Source: Sulfuricaulis sp040901545
GTDB taxonomy: Bacteria; Pseudomonadota; Gammaproteobacteria; Acidiferrobacterales; Sulfurifustaceae
Length of the DNA stretch: 64,000 nt
NCBI RefSeq assembly: GCF_040901545.1
Contig: NZ_JBBDYL010000004.1
Location: 147,228 to 211,227, forward strand
Direction: 5' to 3'
Shown here piece after piece: positions 8,684-17,243 of the stretch (position 1 is its first letter; every line of letters begins with the position of its first letter). The notes under the pieces are model-generated. The model worked only from the letters and a program-made list of their open reading frames with translations. It was not told the DNA's origin and did no database searches. The translations under genes and the position numbers were made by a program.

Positions 8684-10873
8684 CTATTTTGCGAAATCCG
8701 TCAGCGGATTGTGTTCCCCGCTGTCAAGCATCAGCGGCCGCTCTACCATACGGTAAAGATCGCCCGGTGAAGTAACCATCTGGCCGACATCCCTGGTGGC
8801 TTCCACCAGCGCGAGACTTGACCGCTGCTGGGTATCCTTCGTCAACATCGAACCCAATGGAACTGAAATGAACAAACCCTTGTCGCGGAATAGGTCGCCG
8901 GCGCGATTCGGCTGGGTGAGGTCATTCTCATTCGTGTGCGTGAACCAGATACCGGTTTCAACGCCGGAACGGAATCTTCGTTTGACCTCAAATCGCACGC
9001 CCTCATCCTTGGCCAGGAAGCGGCCAATTCGTGCTGTGGTTGTTATCCCGAATCCTGGAAATCTATAATGAAACGACCCTAATGACGTCACGACATCGTA
9101 ATCACGAAACCCAAAGCTTTTTTCCGGCGCGCGCTGCTTGAGCCAGTCTATTGACAGATCAAAGGCCCAGTGGCTCCGTTCCGGCAGATACAGTATCTGT
9201 CCCCCGGTGCCGGCGAACATTTCTTCATAGTAACCAAGCGACACGCGCCCATAAACAGGTCTTCCTGGCTTAAAGAACTTGTTTAGAAGCAATGAATTTA
9301 ATTTTATTGCATCACCTTCCTTCCGATAGGCAGTGATATCTGTTCTTACATGAGGTAAAACACTCGCTGAAGGCTTTATGACGTCAGTGACATTTTCAAA
9401 CAACTGCAGTCGAGCCGCTCCATCGAGAAACAATCCATTTCCCAAATGCTGGGTATGACCGAATAAAGCGTACGTGTCATAGCTTGCATTGCCGTTTGGA
9501 TTTATGAAATAAAAACCCAGATTGAATGGGGCGATATACGATCCAGATAGCGAGCTGCCCTGGCGGCGAAATTGCATGACCTCGCCTCCATCCTCGGACG
9601 CACTCCGCGGGGGCGTGTTTTCTGCTTCATCGTAGCGAGGCAGTTTATCCAGCGTGTTCAATCGGGATAAGTCTGCTGTCCCGGTAGATTCAACCGTGAT
9701 GTGTTTACGCGCATCGTCCCAGGTAACCTCGCCGGCGAAATAACGCCGCACCAGAGATACGTCATCGATGGTATACGTCAACAACGGCAGGTCGTTCAGC
9801 GTATAGGTAATCTTGAGCGTTTTCGTTTCCGCCGGGGTCAGCAATAAAATCGTTCTGGCCGCGCGCCCGATGGCACGGCTCATCAGGGATATCCGCGGAT
9901 GGGTCAGACTTGCCTCGGCAATGCCGTCGTCCATGCGCAGCTTGATGTTCTGGAATTCCTGTCGCTCCAGCGCCTGGACAAGTTCGCGGGTATGCCGAGG
10001 GTCCGATCGCCATTCCTCCAGGGTCGGCAGTGTTACCGTCTTGGTATAAGGTTTAGGTTCATGGACTTTGGGAATGAATTCTTTCTGCATGAGCGGGATG
10101 GCGACAAAAAAATTAACGGCGGATTGGTCTTCCTGATGTGACAACTTGGCGCCCAGCCAGCCGTACTTATACTCGATGCCATAAGTCGCGCCCCCTTTAC
10201 GTTTATCAGCCCCGGAAAGACTGGCGTTAAAATCATTCTTATAATCAGTGGCATCATGCTCAACTACAAAACTGAAATGTTTTAGCCAAGATGGGCTGTA
10301 ACGCAAACCTCCAAACGCGCCATCGATTCGATCCGTTCCGTAACCTGCCGTAAAATCGATTGATCCGATCTGCTTGCTGAATGCAATAAAACTCGCTTTT
10401 GATATCCGCGTGCCGGTAAAGTCTTGAGTACCAATACTCAGCTGCGGAAAATACTGCGACTCTTTAAACAGCACAGCTTTTGCATCAAATGCTTTGTCAA
10501 CATAATTTCCGAAATCTGGATCATTTATCGAAGCAAGAATTCCATCAATTCTTGTAAAACGAGCAGATAATTCTAACCGCGGTAGATAAGTTATGCTGCT
10601 CCATAGAATAAAATAAGGATCGTCACTGCTCACACCGAATCTCAGCGTACCCTCTTCCTCGATCCGCGCATCAGGCATGTATATAAGACCTGTTTGGCCG
10701 AGTACAGTTGGCTCAGCCGCACGGACTATAGTTGAAATTAAGAAAAAAAATGAAATGATGATTTGCCAGAGGCTGCAGTATAGAAGCCCCCGCCTAAACC
10801 TTTTGGCATGGACGAACAAACAATCGCGGTCTTTGTGAACTAACGATCCTACCAGCGAATCAATGATCTCCAA
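8684..10873 (-). CDS. YjbH-like exopolysaccharide export / outer-membrane protein
   Basis: 729 residues. It has a long cytoplasmic N-terminus, a hydrophobic signal helix (about 33-53, ending IVRAAEP), and then the family opening 'TVLGQTGLIYMPDARIEEEGTLRFGVS'. The rest is rich in alternating aromatic and hydrophobic strands, as in YjbH/GfcD beta-barrel proteins of E. coli exopolysaccharide operons. It ends with 'PNRAGDLFRDKGLFISVPL', a typical closing strand. It lies next to the SLBB exporter and a YjbE/GfcA-like small protein, matching the yjbEFGH/gfc order loosely. It is likely needed for outer-membrane passage of the polymer. Confidence 0.82.
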   Translation of the reverse strand: MEIIDSLVGSLVHKDRDCLFVHAKRFRRGLLYCSLWQIIISFFFLISTIVRAAEPTVLGQTGLIYMPDARIEEEGTLRFGVSSDDPYFILWSSITYLPRLELSARFTRIDGILASINDPDFGNYVDKAFDAKAVLFKESQYFPQLSIGTQDFTGTRISKASFIAFSKQIGSIDFTAGYGTDRIDGAFGGLRYSPSWLKHFSFVVEHDATDYKNDFNASLSGADKRKGGATYGIEYKYGWLGAKLSHQEDQSAVNFFVAIPLMQKEFIPKVHEPKPYTKTVTLPTLEEWRSDPRHTRELVQALERQEFQNIKLRMDDGIAEASLTHPRISLMSRAIGRAARTILLLTPAETKTLKITYTLNDLPLLTYTIDDVSLVRRYFAGEVTWDDARKHITVESTGTADLSRLNTLDKLPRYDEAENTPPRSASEDGGEVMQFRRQGSSLSGSYIAPFNLGFYFINPNGNASYDTYALFGHTQHLGNGLFLDGAARLQLFENVTDVIKPSASVLPHVRTDITAYRKEGDAIKLNSLLLNKFFKPGRPVYGRVSLGYYEEMFAGTGGQILYLPERSHWAFDLSIDWLKQRAPEKSFGFRDYDVVTSLGSFHYRFPGFGITTTARIGRFLAKDEGVRFEVKRRFRSGVETGIWFTHTNENDLTQPNRAGDLFRDKGLFISVPLGSMLTKDTQQRSSLALVEATRDVGQMVTSPGDLYRMVERPLMLDSGEHNPLTDFAK

Positions 10874-11109
10874 CCTCCAGTTAAATACGCTTTATTTTAT
10901 TAGTGCCCAAAATTAACTGGGTATCTCGTAATTGATTTATGTAGGAAATATTCTCTCTCGGGTCGATAGCAGAATAACTCGATTTATAAAACTGAAAAGC
11001 AGTTTGTAGCCTAAGGATTATACATAGCCGATGAGAGAGCATGATGTCGAAGCGTGACAACTGATTGAGTCACAAGCTGCACGGGCTGTTATGACCCGTT
11101 GACGAAATT

Positions 11110-11388
11110 TTATGGATGGCCTCCACCACCGCCACCACCCGCTAAGGCCAGTAATCCGGCAATCGCAAGGCCAAGTTTTGCAGCCGGTGACATTGGCTGG
11201 GAATCAGCCGGAACATCTGGAGTTTTTGCCGTCTCTGTTCCTGGCGGCGTGGGTGCTGCAGGAGAGGATGAAGAATCCTCACCGATAGCCTTAGCCACCT
11301 GTATGCTGCCCTCGCCCGCGGCGTGAACGATCGGCGAAATCGCGATGGCAATCGAGATGCACCAACTTAACAAGGTGTGTTTCTTCAT
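11110..11388 (-). CDS. Small Gly-rich secreted protein (YjbE/GfcA-like)
   Basis: 92 residues with a signal peptide (MKKHTLLSW...VHAAGE). A Ser/Pro/Thr-rich linker follows, then a single hydrophobic helix 'LGLAIAGLLALAG' and a terminal Gly run. Composition and position upstream of the yjbH-like gene resemble YjbE/GfcA of E. coli exopolysaccharide operons, small proteins of unknown role. Sequence similarity is mainly compositional, so the family call is tentative, but the frame and signal peptide look real. Confidence 0.6.
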   Translation of the reverse strand: MKKHTLLSWCISIAIAISPIVHAAGEGSIQVAKAIGEDSSSSPAAPTPPGTETAKTPDVPADSQPMSPAAKLGLAIAGLLALAGGGGGGGHP

Positions 11389-11576
11389 CGTTGCTCCTCA
11401 GCCATATGTAACGGCATCTGTATTTTGTGCCCGATCATCCCGCCCAAGGTACCTGCAATTCGCTGCGTTGTCATACCCGGGAACCATGCCCACAATGCAT
11501 CAACGAATACAACCATCAAACCACACATTATTTCTGCTGACAATGGAAAAGTTCATTAGCATTCAATACAGTGCTA

Positions 11577-11720
11577 GCAGGTTGCTGAAAAACTCCCTCT
11601 CCCTATGGGAGAGGGAAGGGGTGAGGGTGTTCATATTCCATTAAGCATTTGTTTTTTAATGTCCCCCTCATCCTGACCTTCTCCCGGAGGGAGAAGGAAA
11701 AGACTTTTTCAGCAACCTGC
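11577..11720 (+). mobile_element. 144-bp MITE with 16-bp inverted repeats and TA target duplication
   Basis: Perfect inverted ends GCAGGTTGCTGAAAAA / TTTTTCAGCAACCTGC are flanked by TA at 11575-11576 and 11721-11722. The interior contains a hairpin (CCCTCTCCCTATGGGAGAGGG) and an outward block ending CTCCCGGAGGGAGAAGGA. There is no ORF. TA duplication suggests mobilisation by an IS630/Tc1-like transposase (inference). It lies between the small secreted protein and the response-regulator gene and shares its core with the repeat at 8368-8550. Confidence 0.75.
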
Positions 11721-11742
11721 TACAGACACTGTTTGTGCGGTC

Positions 11743-14079
11743 TCAGCCTCCGCCAGCCCTGCGCTGGCCGTGATAAAGTTGCTTAATGAGCAACCGTCCG
11801 TCATTTTTCACTACATTGAAAGTCAAGCTGCCCACAAAGGCCTTGATTTGCGTCTCGCCTTTTTTCCGGACCTTGACCTCGAAATTTCCCCAGCCATCGG
11901 CCGTGTTGTCACGCAATTCCCAGGCGACGTTTCCGAGAGTCATATGCCGCAGATCCGTGGTTTTGAACAGGCCTTCGTAATCTTCACGCAAACCTTCTTT
12001 AGTAGATTGGTCATTCGTGCGCACATTTTGATCGAACAGAGTCAGGAACTGGTTGATATCGCCCGCTTCGTAAACAAAAATGAATCTTTTAATCAAAGCG
12101 GCCAGCTCAGCCTGGCTGACGTGTCCGATGGGGGTAGCCGGCGCAATCGTCACGGGCGCCAGTTCAACTTTGCTCCGCGCCACTGTTGTATTGGATTCTG
12201 CTACCGAAGCACTCTGCGATGATTGTGAATCACTGGGCGACGTTACGGAGAAGTCACCGACGGACGCCGATTGCGCCGGTTTTTGTCCACTTGATGGCGC
12301 CTGCCCCAATTTCAGATCCTTGGTTTCTGCCTTCAACGGCCCCGGTGAAGACACGTTCGATTTCGAGAGTGAAGTAGATGCGGCGCTCGACGCACTTTTC
12401 CCCGCGCTTGATTTCTCAATGGTCGTCGTGGGTTTCGCCGATTTTTCAGTGGTCACGATTGATTTGCCGGGAACAGCATTAGCCGCCACATCGGGTAATT
12501 TTGGTTTCTGCGGTGAGCTTGCTGACACAGCCTGAGCGGCAGTCTTATCCGCCGGAGATGACGTCTCTTTAACCGTTGACTTGATCGCTCCCGGTATGGC
12601 CGATTGACTTTGTTCTTTTGCAGCACCACCCGCTTTATCTGTTACGCCGCTACCTGCCGTCATCGGCGACATCTCGGGCTGCGAAGCAGTGCTGCCGGAT
12701 TTCGATAGCAGCGATGACGTTTCCTGCTCAGACAATGGCTGTCGTTGCGAATCATCGTTTATTGTCTTCGCATCAGATCCTGCCGCTTGCGCAACTTCGA
12801 TTGGTTGTTCCGCCACCATTGGTTCGAACAGGTCAAGACGAGTGATCCCAAAGATGATTGTTAAAACTAACAATGTCGCGGTCAGCGTAATGGTGACAGT
12901 CGGGTTGAGACGAGACTTGGGTTTCGCCGCCATTGCCTCGAGTTGATTCGCTTTCCCAACCGCATATCGCTCATGCATCCCTGCGGTGGGTGTAATTTTC
13001 GCGTGGGCGGCGGAATGTTGCACTCCGGGTTTGGCGGTATCCGGTTTACCGCCAGCAGCCGTCTTGCTGGACTGTTTATTTGCCTGAGCCAACGATGCCA
13101 CATGGGTTTTAGCGCTGCTTGCACCACCCTTGGCAGAAGCCGAGGCGGAGTTACCTGTGGAATGAGCAGCGCCTGATGGCGGCATGGGCACGTTCAAATT
13201 CGGCCTGCGATTGTAGGTTTTCTGCTTCTCGGTCTCCTTCAGTGTCTGGGCCAGCCGGTATCGGGCCAGGACACGCGCCTGCAATTCCGCGGCATCGGTA
13301 CTTTTCGTGATAAAGTCGTTCGCCCCGCAAACCAAAGCCCTGAGTTTGGCGTTGGTGTCTTCAAGCGTCGTCACCACGATGATAGGAATGCCGGAAAGGT
13401 AGGATGGGGCTTTATCCGACCGGATACGCTCAATGAGGCCGTAACCATCCAGATTGGGCATCATCAGATCGGTCACCACCAGCTCGATGTCGTTATTCGC
13501 AAGCAAATAATCCCAGGCATCGTCGCCATCCGAGGCCTGGACAATCGTAAAATCTACCCCCAGGGCTTTATTCACCACGGCGCGTATGGTCGGAGAATCG
13601 TCGACCACAAGAATGGTCGGCAGCGCCGTGCCTGAACCAGGCTTGACGGCTATTTCCTGAGCGCCATTGCCACGGGATTTCGCGGCGACACCCGCGGTGG
13701 TCTTGTTGTGGTCGATCTTCAGGCTCGAAGCCGCGCCCATTTCGAGTTCTTTGGCAAGCTGCTCGATCGACAATCGATCGTTCTGCTGATTATTCAGGAC
13801 ATGCTCCTTGTTGTTCCGGTTTTTCTTTATGGATTTGTCCAGCATATCCGACATCCGCACCAATTCGTCGATGGCCGCTTCAACGACATCGTTGGTAACT
13901 TCACGCTTGGGCTGTTGAGAACCGATGGAAACTACCTTGTAATAAAGTTGGCTAAGCCGATTTTCGTAACCCCGGCTGAATTGATGAATCATCAAGTATC
14001 CGGGCTTGTCGAGATTGACGGCCCATCCCAATCTGCTCAGGCGCTTATCGATATATCTTTTGGTTTCGTCCAGGTTCAT
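11743..14079 (-). CDS. Membrane-anchored response regulator fused to an NTF2/SnoaL-like domain
   Basis: 778 residues in five parts. An N-terminal region (1-110, 'YIDKRLSRLGWAVNLDKPGYL') is of no family I recognise. A complete CheY-like receiver follows at about 154-275, with acidic pair Asp160/Asp161, phospho-acceptor Asp204 in VVTDLMMPNLDG and Lys259. Next come a low-complexity Ser/Ala/Lys linker, a transmembrane helix at about 394-413, and a long Ser/Ala/Thr/Pro-rich stretch. The C-terminal ~120 residues resemble NTF2/SnoaL-like folds ('LIKRFIFVYEAGDINQFLTLFD'). The receiver would face the cytoplasm and the NTF2-like domain the periplasm. It may couple phosphorylation to polymer assembly, but no kinase lies in the window. 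Confidence 0.8.
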   Translation of the reverse strand: MNLDETKRYIDKRLSRLGWAVNLDKPGYLMIHQFSRGYENRLSQLYYKVVSIGSQQPKREVTNDVVEAAIDELVRMSDMLDKSIKKNRNNKEHVLNNQQNDRLSIEQLAKELEMGAASSLKIDHNKTTAGVAAKSRGNGAQEIAVKPGSGTALPTILVVDDSPTIRAVVNKALGVDFTIVQASDGDDAWDYLLANNDIELVVTDLMMPNLDGYGLIERIRSDKAPSYLSGIPIIVVTTLEDTNAKLRALVCGANDFITKSTDAAELQARVLARYRLAQTLKETEKQKTYNRRPNLNVPMPPSGAAHSTGNSASASAKGGASSAKTHVASLAQANKQSSKTAAGGKPDTAKPGVQHSAAHAKITPTAGMHERYAVGKANQLEAMAAKPKSRLNPTVTITLTATLLVLTIIFGITRLDLFEPMVAEQPIEVAQAAGSDAKTINDDSQRQPLSEQETSSLLSKSGSTASQPEMSPMTAGSGVTDKAGGAAKEQSQSAIPGAIKSTVKETSSPADKTAAQAVSASSPQKPKLPDVAANAVPGKSIVTTEKSAKPTTTIEKSSAGKSASSAASTSLSKSNVSSPGPLKAETKDLKLGQAPSSGQKPAQSASVGDFSVTSPSDSQSSQSASVAESNTTVARSKVELAPVTIAPATPIGHVSQAELAALIKRFIFVYEAGDINQFLTLFDQNVRTNDQSTKEGLREDYEGLFKTTDLRHMTLGNVAWELRDNTADGWGNFEVKVRKKGETQIKAFVGSLTFNVVKNDGRLLIKQLYHGQRRAGGG

Positions 14080-14446
14080 CAGGATAAATTCTCAAAAATA
14101 TCAAAACCGAGACGTTAGGTACGTGAGCTCAAACTCGATCGGAAGAATATCAGTCTATCGGTGGACGCCCGAACATCCGGCCGCAACTGCTTAAGCACCA
14201 CCCTGGGGCGAACTCAGAGACCTAACCCCCATCTACAGACCTGATATTTATAAAGTTAAATTTTATCACAAGCGTCATCCAGCAGCATCCGCCGCGATAA
14301 ACGGACCGGTCATACCCGGTCGCAGGATGGTAAACGCCTTTTCTTTCAAACAGATATTCGCAACCGTGTTGCCGTCACCACCGGCGGCGGGATCAGCGGC
14401 TTAAATCAATCGATTTAACATCGGCCATGCAATCCGGCGCCCACCT
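14080..14446. other. 367-bp region without a recognised gene
   Basis: It lies between the response-regulator gene and the DUF5989 remnant. On the minus strand there is a stop-free stretch reading NTVANICLKEKAFTILRPGM (about 14280-14400), with a short ATG frame before it that ends in a stop. It looks like decayed coding sequence, but I cannot assign it. No promoter or terminator is clear. Confidence 0.4.
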
Positions 14447-14599
14447 TTAGAATAACGTATAGATAAACGGCGCCACCGCCGAACCCTGCGTCAGAACGAT
14501 CAACGCGCCGAGCAGCACCAGGATAAGGATAATCGGGGCGAGCCAGAATTTCTTGCGCACTCACATGAATACCCACAGGTCTTTAAGCAGATCAAGCAT
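14447..14599 (-). pseudogene. DUF5989 small membrane protein interrupted by an in-frame TGA
   Basis: Reads MLDLLKDLWVFM, then TGA, then VRKKFWLAPI and 'LVLLGALIVLTQGSAVAPFIYTLF'. This is a full-length 50-residue DUF5989 protein with one stop at codon 13, where family members carry Arg (CGA to TGA is one change). The ATG overlaps the stop of the SxtJ-like gene (TAATG), so translational coupling is preserved. The stop is followed at once by GTG (ATGTGAGTG), so reinitiation could make a 37-residue product containing the whole transmembrane helix. DUF5989 accompanies SxtJ and carbamoyltransferase genes in many loci. Confidence 0.75.
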
Positions 14600-15006
14600 T
14601 AGAAAGGTCTCTCCAGATGTTTTCGCGATTGATCGATACTCGTCACCCGGTACGTGGGAGCCTTGGCATCGAAGCGCCGTGACATGGGGTCATTGCCGAA
14701 AACACGCATAATACCGGCCGCGGGCAATATAACAACGTAGAACATGAGTCCGAGGATGATGCGGGAGTTAACCCATCCCAGGACATGGCCAATGGCCATC
14801 CAGGCGCGATAAACCGGGTGCAAAGTCGCGGGAATCAGGAGCGCCCACGCCGCCAGGATTCCACCGACTATCCAGGGCCACAAGGGAAAGCCATGGCCGA
14901 TAATCCATGGCAATAGCACGCCAAACAGAACCGCGGTAATGGCGCCGGTTGTCAGCCCGAATTTGCGCAAGAATATCGCGTCTGGTGTCGCGTTTATCAA
15001 AGCCAT
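14599..15006 (-). CDS. SxtJ-family membrane protein
   Basis: 135 residues from the ATG at 15006 (MALINATPD), 5 bp after the stop of the carbamoyltransferase gene; a longer frame from 15039 would overlap that gene. It has three to four hydrophobic helices (about residues 23-42, 46-64 and 88-108) and ends in a basic tail with 'RRFDAKAPTYRVTS'. SxtJ-family proteins are always found beside NodU/SxtI-type carbamoyltransferases and DUF5989. They are thought to assist the enzyme at the membrane, but no biochemical role is established. Confidence 0.8.
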   Translation of the reverse strand: MALINATPDAIFLRKFGLTTGAITAVLFGVLLPWIIGHGFPLWPWIVGGILAAWALLIPATLHPVYRAWMAIGHVLGWVNSRIILGLMFYVVILPAAGIMRVFGNDPMSRRFDAKAPTYRVTSIDQSRKHLERPF

Positions 15007-15011
15007 GCGGA

Positions 15012-16856
15012 TCAGTCCAAGGTAAACTCTTTGCGCCAATCACCGGATTCCTGCCACGACGGTTGATCCTTTTTGGCCAGGAGAATATTTTCCATCACCA
15101 GATAGTCCATCTCGGTGCGCATGAAGCAGCGGTACGCCTCCTCCGGCGTACAGACGATCGGTTCACCCCGAACGTTGAATGAGGTATTCACCAGCAACGG
15201 GCAGTTGGTCAGCGACTCAAAGGCCTCAAGCAGCGAGTAAAACCTGGGGTTGGTCTCGCGATGCACTGTCTGGATACGCGCCGAGTAGTCCACATGAGTG
15301 ATAGCCGGGACATCGGAGCGCGGTACGTTGAGCTTCTCGATGCCGAACAATTGTTGCTGCTCCGGCGTCATGGAGATGCGCCGCTGTGGCGTGACCGGCG
15401 CCACCAACAACATGTAGGGGCTCGCACGATCGATCTCAAACCACTCCGACACCTTTTCAATCTTGATCGCCGGGGCGAAGGGTCTGAAAGACTCGCGGTA
15501 CTTGATCTTCAAGTTCATCACCGACTGCATCTTTCGCGAGCGGGCATCGCCGATAATGGAACGCCCACCCAACGCTCGCGGGCCAAACTCCATTCGTCCC
15601 TGGAACCAGCCAATCACATTTTCCGCCGCCAGAATTTCCGCCAGGCGCGGCATCAGGCTCTGGTCATCAATTTGCACATAAGGGGCTTTGATTTTGTCGA
15701 GGTAGCGGCGAATAGCCTCATTCGTGAAGCACGGCCCCAGATAGGATCCGCGCATGTTATCGGCGCCGTTGGCGTGCCGCGGCTTTTCCAGATACTCGTG
15801 CCAGACCGAAAGCGCCGCCCCCAGCGCGCCGCCGGCATCGCCCGCCGCCGGTTGGATCCAGATATCCCGGTAAGGGCCCTCGCGCAGAATGCGCCCGTTC
15901 GCGACACAATTGAGCGCCACGCCACCCGCGAGACACAAGTACTCCGTTCCGAGTTCCTGATGCACGGTACGCGCAAGCCGGAGGATCACTTCCTCCGTTA
16001 CCGCCTGGATCGAGCGCGCGATGTCCATCTCACGCTGGGTCGGGGGCTCCTCCGGCTTATGCGGTGGACCGCCGAAGAGTTCGTCGAACCGGCGGTTCGT
16101 CATCGTCAGGCCGGTCGCATAGTTGAAATACCGCATGTTGAGCCGGAAGGTGCCGTCCGCTTTGAGATCGAGCAAATGCTCAAGGATAAGATCCACATAT
16201 TTAGGCTCGCCATAGGGCGCGAGGCCCATTAGCTTGTATTCGCCGGAATTGACCTTGAAGCCTGTGTAGTACGTAAAGGCCGAATAGAGCAGGCCCAGAG
16301 AGTGCGGAAAATCGATCTCCCATTTCGCGGTGAGACGGTTGCCCTCGCCGAGCCAAACGGAGCTTGTCGCCCACTCACCGACACCGTCCAGACACAATAC
16401 GGCCGCCTTCTCATAGGGGCTGGGGAAGAACGCCGAGGCGGCATGCGAACGGTGGTGTTCATTGAACAGCAACGGTGGCAGGTTTTTTTCATCGAGCCCG
16501 CTCAACGCCGCCAGTTCTTTTTTCAACGTGCTCTTAAGATAAAGCTTTTCCTTAAGCCAAATCGGCATCGCGGCGACGAACGAACGAAAACCCTTGGGAG
16601 CGTACGCGAGGTAGGTCTCCAGCAAGCGCTCGAATTTTACCAGCGGCTTGTCGTAAAAGACGATGTAGTCAATGTCCTTAAGATCGCGACCGCCCTGCGT
16701 AAGACAATACTCGAGTGCATTTTCCGGAAAGCCGGCATCGTGTTTCTTGCGCGTAAAGCGTTCTTCCTGCGCAGCGGCAACGATGTTGCCGTCCACCACG
16801 AGCGCCGCCGCGCTGTCGTGGTAATACGCCGAAATCCCGAGTATGGCCTGACTCAC
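15012..16856 (-). CDS. Carbamoyltransferase (NodU/SxtI/TobZ type)
   Basis: 614 residues, the normal length for this family. Start is GTG at 16856 with an AAGGAG Shine-Dalgarno. The N-terminal Kae1-like half shows 'GISAYYHDSAAALV', 'EERFTRKKHD', the metal-ligand segment 'EHHRSHAASAFFPSP' and 'LAGGVALNCVANGRI'. The C-terminal YrdC-like half has 'GRMEFGPRALGGRSIIGDAR' and 'NTSFNVRGEPIVCTPEEAYRCF'. It would transfer a carbamoyl group from carbamoyl phosphate, through carbamoyl-adenylate, to a sugar hydroxyl. In this locus that probably decorates the repeat unit. It forms an operon with SxtJ and DUF5989. Confidence 0.92.
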   Translation of the reverse strand: MSQAILGISAYYHDSAAALVVDGNIVAAAQEERFTRKKHDAGFPENALEYCLTQGGRDLKDIDYIVFYDKPLVKFERLLETYLAYAPKGFRSFVAAMPIWLKEKLYLKSTLKKELAALSGLDEKNLPPLLFNEHHRSHAASAFFPSPYEKAAVLCLDGVGEWATSSVWLGEGNRLTAKWEIDFPHSLGLLYSAFTYYTGFKVNSGEYKLMGLAPYGEPKYVDLILEHLLDLKADGTFRLNMRYFNYATGLTMTNRRFDELFGGPPHKPEEPPTQREMDIARSIQAVTEEVILRLARTVHQELGTEYLCLAGGVALNCVANGRILREGPYRDIWIQPAAGDAGGALGAALSVWHEYLEKPRHANGADNMRGSYLGPCFTNEAIRRYLDKIKAPYVQIDDQSLMPRLAEILAAENVIGWFQGRMEFGPRALGGRSIIGDARSRKMQSVMNLKIKYRESFRPFAPAIKIEKVSEWFEIDRASPYMLLVAPVTPQRRISMTPEQQQLFGIEKLNVPRSDVPAITHVDYSARIQTVHRETNPRFYSLLEAFESLTNCPLLVNTSFNVRGEPIVCTPEEAYRCFMRTEMDYLVMENILLAKKDQPSWQESGDWRKEFTLD

Positions 16857-17243
16857 AATTACTCCTTAAGGCATTGCCGCAATCCGGCAATCGATAAATA
16901 ATTCGCTGAACTCATTCTAACTTTTGTAGTGGACTCGTGAATTCCCTTGCGCAAAAGGGATAAAGTATCGACGTTAATCCAACCCCGAGCAACTGAGTCG
17001 TTGTTGGTTCCTTCGGTACTAGCCAGGGTTTGAAGCAATCGCTTTATTCATATTTATTCGATTGTTATGAACCAATATTCATGATTTTATTCAATATCGA
17101 TTTACTAATACTGCCAAGGTTCCCGAAATAACGAGTTGGTTGATAGATACTTCTAAGTCAATCACGTATTATCTTTCCTATTCGGGAAAAAACTTCTAGC
17201 GCCAAGGATGGACGCGTTGTGACTACAAGAATTGGGGTCGCAC
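16857..17243. promoter_or_regulatory. Divergent intergenic region with probable promoters
   Basis: A+T-rich 387-bp spacer between divergently read genes: the carbamoyltransferase on the minus strand and the PIG-L/SGNH giant on the plus strand. It must hold the start signals for both. I see several TATTCA/TATAAT-like stretches but none I would defend as a specific -35/-10 pair. Confidence 0.4.

Noticed and set aside
15261..16232. 323-codon plus-strand frame opposite the carbamoyltransferase
   Set aside because: The minus-strand frame has all carbamoyltransferase motifs; the antisense product is Arg/His-rich without domains.
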